From CBDCXF01 sp965223755 (GTDB lineage Bacteria; Acidobacteriota; Thermoanaerobaculia; Multivoradales; JAHEKO01), in assembly GCA_965223755.1 (NCBI GenBank), contig CBDCXF010000002.1:1573423-1637422 (forward strand): DNA of 64,000 bases, read 5' to 3'. The notes beneath the pieces were generated by a model. The model ran no database searches. It saw only the letters and a list, made by a program, of their open reading frames with translations, and had not been told where the DNA came from. Both the position numbers and the translations under genes were made by a program. Numbering within the stretch: position 1 is the first letter of the stretch; each line of letters opens with the position of its first letter. Of this stretch, positions 1 through 9,202 are shown in pieces.

Positions 1-1448
1 GTACCGCGGCCAAGGTCGCTGTCGACGGAAATCGAACCGCCGTGCAGCTCGACAAAGCGCTTTGCCAACGTGAGTCCAAGTCCGGTTCCCTGTTGTTTGG
101 CTTCGTCTTTGCCCACTTGACGGAATTCTTCGAAAATCGAGTCTTGGTCGTCGCTGGAAATGCCGATGCCGGTGTCGGCCACGACGACTTCCACCTGGTC
201 GCCCAAGAGTCGGGCCGATACCGAGATGCGACCGCCATCCGGGGTGAACTTGACCGCGTTGGAGAGTAGGTTCAGAACCACCTGTTTGATCTTGCGTTCG
301 TCGCCGACGATCTCGCCGATCGAGTCATCGACATCGACATCGAGACTCAGATTGTGCTGGACGGCCTTCTCTCGTACCAGCAATGAGGCATTCTCGATTG
401 CGGAGGCGAGTACGAACTTGCGCAGGTGCAGGTCCATACGGCCGGCTTCGATCTTGGAGAGGTCGAGAATGTCGTTGATGAGCGATAGCAGATGACGGCC
501 TGAGGTGAGGATGTCATCGACGTATTCGTCTTGCTTATCATTGAGCTCACCAAACATCTTCTGCTGCAGCACTTCCGAGAAGCCGATGATGGCATTGAGC
601 GGTGTGCGCAACTCGTGTGACATGTTGGCTAGGAACTCGGACTTGTGCTGTGTGGCGGTTTCCAATTCAGCGTTGACGCGGCGCAACTCAGCGGTTCGAG
701 CATTCACCTCGTCCTCGAGATTCTCGCGATGATGCTCGAGTTCCCGATCGCGTTCTTCAACCCGGCGCAGCATGTCGTTAAAACCGCGCACCAGGGTGCC
801 CACTTCGTCGTCCTGTGGAGGGAGCTCGGCTCGCACTGAAAAATCTTTGTCGCTCGATACTTTGTGCATGACATCCGCCAGCCGAAGAATGGGCTTGGAG
901 ATCGTTCGTTGCAAGACTGCGGAAAGAAAATAGGCGAGCAGAAAACAGACGGCGAGAATCGCGGCGACGATGACCGCGTAGCGTTGCAGGCGGGCGGTGA
1001 GTTCACTGAGGTCACTGCGCAAGTAGACCGTGCCCAGCTTGTCTCCCTCCCAGACGATGGTGTGGAAGTAGTCGAGATGTTGCCGAGTGAAGCGGTGTTC
1101 GTCGCGCGCGGGCAGCGTCGGGTTTTCCCAGAGGACGGATCCGTCGCGTAGATAGCGCGCAAACACGTTCCCGTCGATGTCGTAGACCGCTGCGGCCGTC
1201 ACCGATGGTCCAAACTTGCGCAGCGATTCCAGGCTCTCGGCTGTCTCCTCGTTGTTGCCAAAGAGCAGGGGAGCGGTGCTGTTGTAGTCGATGTTGCGAG
1301 CTTGGCTGGCGAGGTCGCGCACCATGGCCGCGCGCATGCCGCGAAGGTCGATCACGATGAACGCCACCGAGGCCACCAGCAGAGCGACCGCGCTGGTGAG
1401 CAGGATGATGCCGGTGAGCCGGCGTTGAATCGATTTCTTCTTTGCCAT
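1..1448 (-). CDS. HAMP sensor histidine kinase, 3' end off window
   Basis: Membrane histidine kinase that would autophosphorylate in response to a periplasmic cue; no response regulator is visible. From the ATG at 1448 it reads: transmembrane helix about residues 11-33, periplasmic sensor 34-156, second helix 157-179, HAMP, short coiled coil, HisKA with H-box SHELRTPLNAI, then N-box (LLSNAVKFT), G1 (DTGIGI) and G2 (GTGLGL) of the ATPase domain. The frame is open at the left edge, so the extreme C-terminus or an added receiver domain is missing. It follows the YfiR-like gene by 40 bp and is the last visible gene of a TonB receptor/cyclase/YfiR/kinase run. YfiR-like proteins are commonly encoded beside sensor kinases or GGDEF proteins, so the two may share a signal (inference). 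Confidence 0.9.
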   Translation of the reverse strand, partial: MAKKKSIQRRLTGIILLTSAVALLVASVAFIVIDLRGMRAAMVRDLASQARNIDYNSTAPLLFGNNEETAESLESLRKFGPSVTAAAVYDIDGNVFARYLRDGSVLWENPTLPARDEHRFTRQHLDYFHTIVWEGDKLGTVYLRSDLSELTARLQRYAVIVAAILAVCFLLAYFLSAVLQRTISKPILRLADVMHKVSSDKDFSVRAELPPQDDEVGTLVRGFNDMLRRVEERDRELEHHRENLEDEVNARTAELRRVNAELETATQHKSEFLANMSHELRTPLNAIIGFSEVLQQKMFGELNDKQDEYVDDILTSGRHLLSLINDILDLSKIEAGRMDLHLRKFVLASAIENASLLVREKAVQHNLSLDVDVDDSIGEIVGDERKIKQVVLNLLSNAVKFTPDGGRISVSARLLGDQVEVVVADTGIGISSDDQDSIFEEFRQVGKDEAKQQGTGLGLTLAKRFVELHGGSISVDSDLGRG

Positions 1449-1488
1449 CCTCGTGTCTCTGGGAATAGTGTCTCTACGAATAGTGCCT

Positions 1489-2085
1489 CTATGAATCGGC
1501 TTCCCGGTCATGAACGATGGTCGCGAGTCGAATGAGCTGAGAGTTGATGACCAGTCCGGCGCGCTCCGCGGCGTCGGGATTGATCTCAAACCGAACCTTG
1601 GACCCGACGGTGACGAAGTTGATGACTCCGCCGTCTGACGCGAAGGTCTCGGTCTCTCCAATGGTCAGTGCGTGCTCGGCCTCGAGCCGTCCCGCGACGT
1701 CACCAGCTTGGTCACCGGCTTCACCGGCAAAAAAAACGATCTGGCAGGCCGGAGTTGAGACGTCACCGCTGGGATCCCAACGCGACACATCAACCGTCAA
1801 GGTTTGGGCTTCTTTACCTTGGATATTGCGGTAGATGGTTGCGGTTACGTCGTTGTCGGTGTTCTCGGGCTCAAGGACGCAGACACGAAGCCGATCCGCA
1901 CCGTCGAGCGCTGACTCCGGCCACTTCACCATGCGGGCAAAATTGTGGATGAAGGCCGCCTTGTGCTGGTATTCGCCGGTCTCCGCGTCGATTCTCGCCG
2001 GCGAACTCATGAACCCGGCGGCAAGCGCAAGAGTTAGGCAGCAAGAAAGAAGCTTCGAAGAGGGTGGCTGATGGGCTGCCGACAT
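1489..2085 (-). CDS. YfiR-like (DUF4154) periplasmic protein
   Basis: A 198-residue exported protein of the YfiR/DUF4154 family, periplasmic regulators that act on neighbouring membrane signalling proteins. There is an N-terminal signal segment (LTLALAAGFMSSPA). Family-like features are the opening KAAFIHNFARMVKWP, the middle CQIVFFAG and the end GLVINSQLIRLA. Length is typical. It sits between the cyclase-like gene (85 bp upstream) and the histidine kinase (40 bp downstream) on the same strand, which fits a role as periplasmic input module for that kinase (inference). Just downstream of its stop is a short imperfect direct repeat around 1465-1492. Confidence 0.82.
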   Translation of the reverse strand: MSAAHQPPSSKLLSCCLTLALAAGFMSSPARIDAETGEYQHKAAFIHNFARMVKWPESALDGADRLRVCVLEPENTDNDVTATIYRNIQGKEAQTLTVDVSRWDPSGDVSTPACQIVFFAGEAGDQAGDVAGRLEAEHALTIGETETFASDGGVINFVTVGSKVRFEINPDAAERAGLVINSQLIRLATIVHDREADS

Positions 2086-2170
2086 AATAGGTCGCTGAGT
2101 TCACTCCCACCTAAGAGGGAATCAATCCGCTGTAGATCAATTGCATCCAGTATAGCGATCGCAGACTCGG

Positions 2171-4021
2171 TTAGACGGCGTTCGCGATCGCCTGGCGAAA
2201 ACGCACCAATCCTTCTATGGCTAAATACTGCGTGTAGACCGGATTGATGTAGTACATCGCCGGCGGCATCACCACCCACATCGTCAAGTCGTCGCGCCAA
2301 CTCCCGTCTTCGTGCTGGCTGGCGCACAGATAGTCGACTGCTGCTTCGAGCGTGGCCTGATCCGAGCAGTTGGTTTCTACCAGGGCCGCAAGCACCCGCC
2401 CGGTGGCGGCGGCGCTGCTCGGTCCAATGCCGGCTTGAGCCGGATCGAGGTAGGTGTCGATGGTCTCACCCCATCCGCCGTCTTCGTTCTGGTGTTTGAG
2501 AACGGCCACACTGCACCGGGTGATCTCGTCGGAGTCCAGCTCGATACCGGCGGCGGCCAAGCCAGAAAGTGCGTAGGCGGAACCAAACAGATAGTTGACC
2601 TCCCAGCGACCCCACCACAGGTCGTTGCTCCACAGTTGGGAGCGCAGGAAACGCACCCCGCCGCGCATCGCCGGATGGTCTGCCTCGAAGCCATGCTCTT
2701 GAAGTGTGCAGAGAACTCGGCCGGTGATGTCGGCGTTGGCCGAATCCAGCATTTCCGGTGGCGGTTTTAGAGCCCAACGCAGTCTCTGCAGCAGCGTCTG
2801 CGGCTCCTGCATCACTTTGGTGAAGATCGGCCCAGCCGGCTTGTCGCGTTGATTGTGGGTGTAGCCAGCCCACCCACCGCCTCGGTTTTGCATCGGTACC
2901 AGCCAGGCCATGCCCTTGTGCGCTGCGTCGGCGATTTCTTGCCCCGCTCCCTTCTTGAGCGCCAGCCCCAGCGTCCAGAGCACATCTCCGGTGGAGTCTA
3001 AGTCTGGGCTGAAAGGGTTGCCTGGCATGAACGGCCAGCCCCCCACGATTCCGATGCCGCGAGGAGGGTTCTGCCAGTGTTTCGGTCCGGGAATTGTCGG
3101 TTGGTTGTCATATAGGTACTTGAGCCCACGCGCGACGTTCGCGTCCGTTGCACTCGCACCGTGGAGCAACATGGCTCGTACCGCGACCGAGGTGTTCCAA
3201 ATGTCCGCTCCAAACGGGATGACCTCCAGGCCTTCGTCGCTGTAACTCTTCCACTGTTGAATCTTGGAGAGAGCTCGAACGATGCGTGGGTCGTCTGTCG
3301 AAACACCGGCAAAATGAAGCGTCAAAATGCCCAGCAAGGTGGTGTAGATGACGCCGTTCCAATTGCCGTCCGGGCATTGCACGCGGCTGAAGTATTTGGC
3401 GTTCCCGCTGCGGGCCAAAGCTCTGATTGGGTGGCGCCAGAAAGATGGCTGCCCTGGATGACGAAGGCCATCCGTGATGGTGTTGAAAGCGTTGAAGATG
3501 ACCCACATGAACACCGCCATGCGCTTGCACGCCATCTTGTCCACGCCTGGAAGTAATCGGTAGATCAGCAACGGCCGGCTGAGCGATTTTGGGTCGACAA
3601 GCCCCGCCAAAGCGAGAAGGACTTTGTTGGGGGGAATGCAGGATTCGAAACCCCCATGTGCAGCCACGAAAGCATCAGCTCGCACCATTGCCGGGTCGGT
3701 GTCGGCGACGCCGGCGGTCTTCAAAGCTGCGAGCGCGATCGCGGTGGCATCCAAGGAACCCGATGCCGCGAACGGGTAGTCGACAAAAGATCCATCATCG
3801 TTCTGCTGCCGGCGTAGAAACTCCACGCCGGCGGCGGCGTCTTTCTTGCTGAGTACTTCCAGGTAGCCCTCGACGATCATCGTCATGCAGGTGCTGAACG
3901 GACCTCCAGGGCAGTAGCCGGTCCATGAACCGTCCGCTTTTTGCGTGCGGTGGAGAAAATCAATCCCCCGTTCGAGGGCCTCATCGACCGCGCCGAGTCT
4001 GCCGCCAACGTGGTTCATCAT
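2171..4021 (-). CDS. Squalene-hopene-cyclase-like (prenyltransferase/squalene oxidase repeat) protein
   Basis: A 616-residue protein built from the alpha-alpha barrel repeats of squalene-hopene and oxidosqualene cyclases. Several QW-type repeats are visible (DGSWTGY, DGSFVDY, DGNWNG, GGGWAGY, DGGWGET, DGSWRDD), as is the family segment ADITGRV. Length is close to that of hopene cyclases. The segment aligning with the catalytic DxDD motif reads DLDS (340-343). The middle Asp, the catalytic acid of hopene cyclase, is kept, while the last Asp is Ser. It could be a cyclase with altered chemistry or a non-enzymatic relative. It starts 7 bp after the TonB receptor stop, so the two are very likely co-transcribed; this is an unusual partner for a TonB/YfiR/kinase set. 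Confidence 0.85.
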   Translation of the reverse strand: MMNHVGGRLGAVDEALERGIDFLHRTQKADGSWTGYCPGGPFSTCMTMIVEGYLEVLSKKDAAAGVEFLRRQQNDDGSFVDYPFAASGSLDATAIALAALKTAGVADTDPAMVRADAFVAAHGGFESCIPPNKVLLALAGLVDPKSLSRPLLIYRLLPGVDKMACKRMAVFMWVIFNAFNTITDGLRHPGQPSFWRHPIRALARSGNAKYFSRVQCPDGNWNGVIYTTLLGILTLHFAGVSTDDPRIVRALSKIQQWKSYSDEGLEVIPFGADIWNTSVAVRAMLLHGASATDANVARGLKYLYDNQPTIPGPKHWQNPPRGIGIVGGWPFMPGNPFSPDLDSTGDVLWTLGLALKKGAGQEIADAAHKGMAWLVPMQNRGGGWAGYTHNQRDKPAGPIFTKVMQEPQTLLQRLRWALKPPPEMLDSANADITGRVLCTLQEHGFEADHPAMRGGVRFLRSQLWSNDLWWGRWEVNYLFGSAYALSGLAAAGIELDSDEITRCSVAVLKHQNEDGGWGETIDTYLDPAQAGIGPSSAAATGRVLAALVETNCSDQATLEAAVDYLCASQHEDGSWRDDLTMWVVMPPAMYYINPVYTQYLAIEGLVRFRQAIANAV

Positions 4022-4028
4022 CGGAAGC

Positions 4029-6143
4029 TCATTGGTCTGTGCCGAAGCTCTTTTCGAGTCGCAACCAAAAACTACTTCCCTCGCGCGGGTAGTCGCCGGG
4101 ATAGGTGAAGGCCGGGGCCGGATCGAAGGTGTCTTCGTCGCCCAAGTTGCGAGCGCCGACGCGCAGTGTCAAGTCTTTGCCAGCCAAGTTGAGAAAGGTC
4201 GCGGTCAAGTGGTGGACCGTCTGGGCGTCGAGGTCATCGCGCGGGTCGAAAGCTTCCCGATGACGGTCGCCGATGTGTTGCGTCTGCAACGTGATCACGA
4301 ACGAATCCGAAGGTTGGTAGATCCACGACAAGTTGGCCAGCGTGTCGGCGGCACCGGGCAGGTCGTCGCCACTTACGCGATCTTCTGTGGCGAGGAATGC
4401 GGCGTTGGCGTCGACACGCCATTTCGGAGAGAGCTGCCTGTCGAACTCCAATTCGAGTCCACGAACATCGGCTCCGCCGGAATTGTTCAGCAAGGTAAGA
4501 GTTCCAAATGGAGTGAACACCAACTCACGTGCGACCAAGTCGTCGAGTTTTGAGTCGAACAAGGTCAGGCCAAGCCGACACTCGCTGGTCTTGAAAATGT
4601 AGGCGAGTTCCGAGGTTTGAACGGTTTCGGGAAGAATGTCGGGATTGCCTTGCAGGATCTCGGTACGGTTGTAAAGTTCGACAAAATTCGGCGGCCGGAA
4701 CGCCTCGGCAAACTGCGCCTTGAGGGAGTGCTTATCGTTTACCCGGTAGACCGCTGCCAGGCGCGGGTTGGTGCTGCTGCCGCTGTCGCTGTAGTCATCG
4801 GCCCGCACGCCGATTGTGAAGGTCCACTGGTCGTTGACCTCGATGTAGTCCTGGGCGTAAAAGCTAGTGACTTCGCGGTCGCGATCGTTGAAGCCGGGAT
4901 CGAACGGTGTTGGAGACAGGTTGTTGACGACCATGGCATTGGAGGATTCGATATCTGCGTAGTCGACCCCCAGCAGCCAGGTCTGATTTTCAAACCAGGT
5001 AGACTCCAGTTCGATCCCCGCGTACGCGCGATCTTCTTGATAAGTGGAAGTCGCGAACGTCCCGTCAGGCAAACCGAGGACGCCGCGCGGCAAACCTTCG
5101 ATCTCTTTGAAGTCGTTGTCGTATTTTTGTAATCCCAGTTTGAAACGCAGATTGATGGTTGGGTTGATCTCCCATTCTTTGGTGCCCTCCGCCATCAGAT
5201 AGCGATCTTCAGCGACGATGCGCGTGCTGGGGCGCGGCAGAGCATCGATGACGCCGAAGCCGTCCCCGAACCCGCCTTGCAAATACTGCAGCTTGAGCGC
5301 GAAATCCCCATGCTCCAGTGCCAGTGAAGCGGTCGTACTCTCGTTGGCATTGTTGGCCGGCCCGGGGGCGTTGGAAAGGCGCGGCTGCATAAAGACCGTG
5401 CCGATGAGATCTGGCCCCGAGACGGTGCTATCTCCGTCGCTTTGAGTCGTGCCGACGGTCAAGGTCAGATCGAGGCGGTCACTCTGGTGGCTGAGCAAGG
5501 CGCCAGCTCCCGCCGTTCCAAAGCTGCCACCTTCGAGGTACGCGCCGTTGTTGCTACGAGTGATGACGTTAACCACTCCCGAGTATGCGTACTCGCCGTA
5601 GACCGAAGCTCCCGGCCCGCGGATGAATTCGATTCGATCCACCAGGGCCATCGGCACCCGCAGCAGAGTGCGGCTGCCGGCAGCAAGGTTGTTGTTGAAG
5701 GAGACTCCGTTCAGCAGCACTTTGACCTTACCCGAGCCTTCTGTGAACCGCCCCCCGACTCCACGCACAACCGGCAGTTCACTGAAGGCCGCAGTGGGTA
5801 TATAGACACCCGGAATCAGAGACAAAGCTTCACCCACTGTGCGCGTGCCGCGGGCGGACAAGTCTTCGCCGCGCAGCACAGCGACAATGCCGGGCGAGAA
5901 GTCCGGATCGAGCGTTTGTGTCCTGGTCGCGATATCCGTTTCCATCAACTGCAATAGGGTCAGGAGGGCTTCTTCTTCCTCCGAAACCTCGGTTGCCGGT
6001 GGCGTGGCCTGATCGCTTTGGGCGGCCGTGGAAAAGGGTGTCGCGAGCGTCGCAACGAGCCACAGGGAGATCATCGCCTCGATACGGTTTTTCAAACCTC
6101 CATTCGAAGAGAACATGTAGGCACCCGGCAACTTCATAAACAT
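4029..6143 (-). CDS. TonB-dependent outer-membrane receptor
   Basis: A 704-residue TonB-dependent receptor, an outer-membrane beta barrel gated by a plug. It has a signal peptide (hydrophobic segment MISLWLVATLATPFSTAAQ after a long polar start), a plug domain (VLRGEDL, then IPGVY, VVRGVGG, LLNGV and VDRIEFIRGPGASVYG) and a 22-stranded-type barrel ending in an aromatic strand (SFWLRLEKSF). The chosen ATG has a GGAGG ribosome site seven bases upstream; a second ATG lies two codons later. It leads a minus-strand operon with the cyclase-like protein, YfiR and the histidine kinase. The substrate is unknown. The partners suggest a transport-coupled sensing unit rather than simple siderophore uptake (inference). 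Confidence 0.92.
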   Translation of the reverse strand: MFMKLPGAYMFSSNGGLKNRIEAMISLWLVATLATPFSTAAQSDQATPPATEVSEEEEALLTLLQLMETDIATRTQTLDPDFSPGIVAVLRGEDLSARGTRTVGEALSLIPGVYIPTAAFSELPVVRGVGGRFTEGSGKVKVLLNGVSFNNNLAAGSRTLLRVPMALVDRIEFIRGPGASVYGEYAYSGVVNVITRSNNGAYLEGGSFGTAGAGALLSHQSDRLDLTLTVGTTQSDGDSTVSGPDLIGTVFMQPRLSNAPGPANNANESTTASLALEHGDFALKLQYLQGGFGDGFGVIDALPRPSTRIVAEDRYLMAEGTKEWEINPTINLRFKLGLQKYDNDFKEIEGLPRGVLGLPDGTFATSTYQEDRAYAGIELESTWFENQTWLLGVDYADIESSNAMVVNNLSPTPFDPGFNDRDREVTSFYAQDYIEVNDQWTFTIGVRADDYSDSGSSTNPRLAAVYRVNDKHSLKAQFAEAFRPPNFVELYNRTEILQGNPDILPETVQTSELAYIFKTSECRLGLTLFDSKLDDLVARELVFTPFGTLTLLNNSGGADVRGLELEFDRQLSPKWRVDANAAFLATEDRVSGDDLPGAADTLANLSWIYQPSDSFVITLQTQHIGDRHREAFDPRDDLDAQTVHHLTATFLNLAGKDLTLRVGARNLGDEDTFDPAPAFTYPGDYPREGSSFWLRLEKSFGTDQ

Positions 6144-6334
6144 GCATGAACCTCCGTCAGATCCCCCGCGAACGTCGGCAAGGTAGCAATAAAAACTCCG
6201 AAGACTCTAGCATGCAGACAATTCTGCCCGACTGTCGACACCTCAGAACCAGTCTGTAGATCGGCAGCGTAGGACACGGTAGCGTACGCCGTTCGCGGCG
6301 ATGGAGATATCGAAGCGTTTCCCGACACTCGGCC

Positions 6335-7804
6335 ATGCGAACCAAGCTCGAACACCCCCAACTTCATCATCGGCAAGCAGCTCACTGGCGAACGGCGCTG
6401 GTTTGTGCACTCGCGGTCCTGGCAACACTTACGGCCTGCCGCCGAACACTGGGTCTCCAGACTCCCGATCTTGGCGACCTCTACAACCGGGAGGCGATGA
6501 CCCATGGTCCCGATCGCAATCCGGTCATCGTCATTCCCGGTCTGACGGGCTCTCGATTGATCGAAGGGGGCACCGACAAGCTGGTGTGGGGTGCCTTCGG
6601 GGGTGACTATGCGCAGCCCAAAGACCCCGAAGACGCGCGCCTCATTGCGTTGCCCATGCGCGAGGGCGCGGCGCTCATCGAATTGCGAGACAACGTCTGG
6701 CCGGACGGCGTGCTCGACAGCGTGCGAGTTAACGTGCTCGGCCTTTCGATCGATCTCCGAGCCTACTTCCAGATCTTGGCGGCGCTGGGCGTGGGCGGGT
6801 ACCGGGACGAGAGCCTCGAGCTCACCAATGGCATCGAGTGGGGCGACGAGCACTTCACGTGCTTTCAATTCGACTTTGATTGGCGGCGCGACAACGTCGA
6901 AAACGCGCAGCGCCTGGATCGTTTCATCAATGAAAAACGCAAATACGTCCGAGAGCAGATTCGCCAACGCTATGGAGTCGACCGTCCCGATCTCAAGTTC
7001 GACGTTGTTGCTCATTCGATGGGCGGCCTCCTGCTGCGCTACTACCTGCGCTACGGTGCCGAAGATCTTCCACAAGATGGATCGCTTCCCGAAGTGACCT
7101 GGGACGGCGCCGCCAATGTCGAGCGCGCGATTTTGGTGGCGACTCCCAATGCCGGGACGGTCGAGAGCTTGCAGCAACTGACGCAAGGACGCGACTACGG
7201 GCCGTTCTTGCCCGAGTACTCGTCGACTCTCTTGGGAACGTTTCCAGCCGGGTACCAAATGCTGCCGCGACAGCGCCATGGCATGGTTCTCCTCGATGGC
7301 GAGGCGGTGGATCCCTACGATCCCGAACTCTGGATTCGCATGGAGTGGGGTTTGGCGGCTCCGGAGGCCGAGACTCAGTTGGTATGGCTGTTGCCAGAGG
7401 TGGCCGACCCAGCGGAAAGAAGGCGGATCGCCCTGGACCATCAAAGAAAGATGCTCAACCGCGCTCGGCACTTCAGTTCGGCACTAGACCAGCCCGCCAC
7501 GCCGCCAACCGGCCTCGAGTTCTATCTCATGGCGGGTGACGCTATTTCCACGCCGCGCCGCGTCGAAGTCGGCCGCAAGGCCGGCAAGCTGGTTGTGGTG
7601 GAGGAAGCCCCCGGTGATGGCAAGGTGCTGAGATCGAGTGCGCTGATGGACGAGCGCCTGGACGGAAACTGGCAGGCGCGCGTGCGGTCGCCGATCCCCT
7701 GGCGCACGGCGATGTTCTTGTCCGAAGGCCACCTTGGTTTGACCAAAGATCCAGTGTTCACCGACAACTTGTTGTTCTGGCTGTTGCAGCAGCCGGCAGG
7801 CTGA
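6335..7804 (+). CDS. LCAT-family lipase/acyltransferase lipoprotein
   Basis: A 489-residue alpha/beta-hydrolase of the lecithin:cholesterol acyltransferase-like group, which hydrolyse or transfer acyl chains of phospholipids. It has a lipoprotein signal peptide with lipobox LTAC (Cys35). The family opening PVIVIPGLTGSRL follows, then the nucleophile elbow AHSMGG with its serine, the post-elbow segment LVATPNAG, and a C-terminal GHLGLTKDP carrying the likely catalytic histidine. It is divergent from the TonB receptor upstream. A second family member follows 20-55 bp downstream, so they probably form an operon acting at the membrane surface. Substrate unknown. Confidence 0.85.
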   Translation: MRTKLEHPQLHHRQAAHWRTALVCALAVLATLTACRRTLGLQTPDLGDLYNREAMTHGPDRNPVIVIPGLTGSRLIEGGTDKLVWGAFGGDYAQPKDPEDARLIALPMREGAALIELRDNVWPDGVLDSVRVNVLGLSIDLRAYFQILAALGVGGYRDESLELTNGIEWGDEHFTCFQFDFDWRRDNVENAQRLDRFINEKRKYVREQIRQRYGVDRPDLKFDVVAHSMGGLLLRYYLRYGAEDLPQDGSLPEVTWDGAANVERAILVATPNAGTVESLQQLTQGRDYGPFLPEYSSTLLGTFPAGYQMLPRQRHGMVLLDGEAVDPYDPELWIRMEWGLAAPEAETQLVWLLPEVADPAERRRIALDHQRKMLNRARHFSSALDQPATPPTGLEFYLMAGDAISTPRRVEVGRKAGKLVVVEEAPGDGKVLRSSALMDERLDGNWQARVRSPIPWRTAMFLSEGHLGLTKDPVFTDNLLFWLLQQPAG

Positions 7805-7823
7805 TTCAACGGGGGCTGAATCA

Positions 7824-9176
7824 TTGGAGACTGATTCGTTTTTGACGCGTCGACTGATCATGGTGCTGATCGTTGGCGCCGCGCTAGCGGTTGCCTGCTC
7901 TACTTGGTCGCCGGGGACGCTGACGCCGAGCGCGACACCTCAAGCTAGGGACTCGGTGGTGGTGTTCGTTCCGGGCATGACCGGCACGCAACTCGCTGAG
8001 CCCGCCAGTGGCAAGTTGCTGTGGGGCGCCACCCGCCAACTTTTCTTTCCGCGGGACGGTGGCTACTCGCTTGCCCTCCCCATTGTCGGCGAGGGCGAAT
8101 CGTCGCCGGTCTCAGCTCTGCGCCCGTTGGCCCCGATACTGGAGATCGGTATCCCCGGATTTCGTAAGCCCATCTATCGACCCGTCGTAGAACGCCTGGT
8201 GAGCGAAGGGCGCACCTACGGCAGACTGGAAGAGCCCCACGCGGACGCTGACTTCTTCTTCTTCAACTACGACTGGAGGCAGGACAACCTTGCCGCAGTC
8301 ATGAGCCTCGATCGACAGCTCGCGAGCCTTGATCGAGAGCGTGGGGGAGATCTGCAAGTCGACTTGGTCTGCCAGAGCAACGCCGCCAAGATCTGTCGCT
8401 ATCTGACCAAGTATGGGGCGGTCCCTTTGGAACAAGCGGCAACTGGGGAGTTTGCACAACGCGAGTACGAAATCCGCCGCGTTGTGCTCGCGGGTTCTTC
8501 GAATGGCGGCTCGCTGAGAGTCCTGGAGCTGTTGGCTACCGGTCGCAGTTACGTTCCTTGGGTCGGACGCAAGCTGCGGCCTGAGACCTTCTTCACTCTG
8601 CGCCCCCTTTTTGATGACCTGCCCTTGGGGCGTAGCGATCTCTTCATCGCGGAGTCGGGGGCAACTCTGAATATCGACTTGCTCTCCGCCTCGACATGGC
8701 GGCAGATGGGTTGGTCGGTGTTTGGCCGCGCGGAAAGTGCTCGCGCCGATCGGCCGCAGCATCGCCGGTTGTTCGGGACAGTGGAAGATCGGCTGCACTA
8801 CTTGCAGGCGCAGCTCGACCGGGCGCGGACGCTGCACGACTTACTGCAGCGGGACTCTCCCTTCTTCCCGCGAGTCGCCTACTTCCGACTTGAAAACGAG
8901 TCGACCGCCACTGTGGATCGAGCTTTGGTGAGGGATGCTGGGAATCGAAAAGAAACCATCTTCCCCAGTAAGTCGAGCCAAGGGAGCTTAGGCGACTTGA
9001 TGGAACAACTCATCCAGCCAGGCGATGGGCACGCGACCATCGCCAGCCAGCGCCAGCTTTCGCCACAGGAGAACGCAGTTCTCGAGGATGCCAAGTTGGT
9101 CACCGGCGGGCATTTCGAGATGGTCGTGCAAGAGCCTGGGCTCGACGCTCTCGTTGCCTTTCTCAGGCAGCCCTGA
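7824..9176 (+). CDS. Second LCAT-like lipoprotein, divergent active site
   Basis: A 450-residue relative of the preceding gene with the same outline: lipobox LAVAC, opening VVVFVPGMTGTQL, and late segment TGGHFEM with a candidate catalytic histidine. The expected nucleophile elbow is degenerate. Where the first copy has AHSMGG, this one has CQSNAA, keeping a serine but losing the flanking glycines. A second serine/glycine-rich turn, AGSSNGG, lies where the first copy has LVATPNAG. It may be a duplicate with changed or lost activity. The start is uncertain: a TTG at 7824 gives the Arg-Arg needed for an export signal, whereas the first ATG is at 7860. Confidence 0.75.
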   Translation: METDSFLTRRLIMVLIVGAALAVACSTWSPGTLTPSATPQARDSVVVFVPGMTGTQLAEPASGKLLWGATRQLFFPRDGGYSLALPIVGEGESSPVSALRPLAPILEIGIPGFRKPIYRPVVERLVSEGRTYGRLEEPHADADFFFFNYDWRQDNLAAVMSLDRQLASLDRERGGDLQVDLVCQSNAAKICRYLTKYGAVPLEQAATGEFAQREYEIRRVVLAGSSNGGSLRVLELLATGRSYVPWVGRKLRPETFFTLRPLFDDLPLGRSDLFIAESGATLNIDLLSASTWRQMGWSVFGRAESARADRPQHRRLFGTVEDRLHYLQAQLDRARTLHDLLQRDSPFFPRVAYFRLENESTATVDRALVRDAGNRKETIFPSKSSQGSLGDLMEQLIQPGDGHATIASQRQLSPQENAVLEDAKLVTGGHFEMVVQEPGLDALVAFLRQP

Positions 9177-9202
9177 GTGATTACGGATCTCCCGACTTAC
9201 CG

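Noticed and set aside
6134..7471. Long minus-strand open frame (445 codons)
   Set aside because: It is antisense to the LCAT-like lipoprotein, which has a lipobox and catalytic motifs; the minus frame shows no domain and is explained by high GC.
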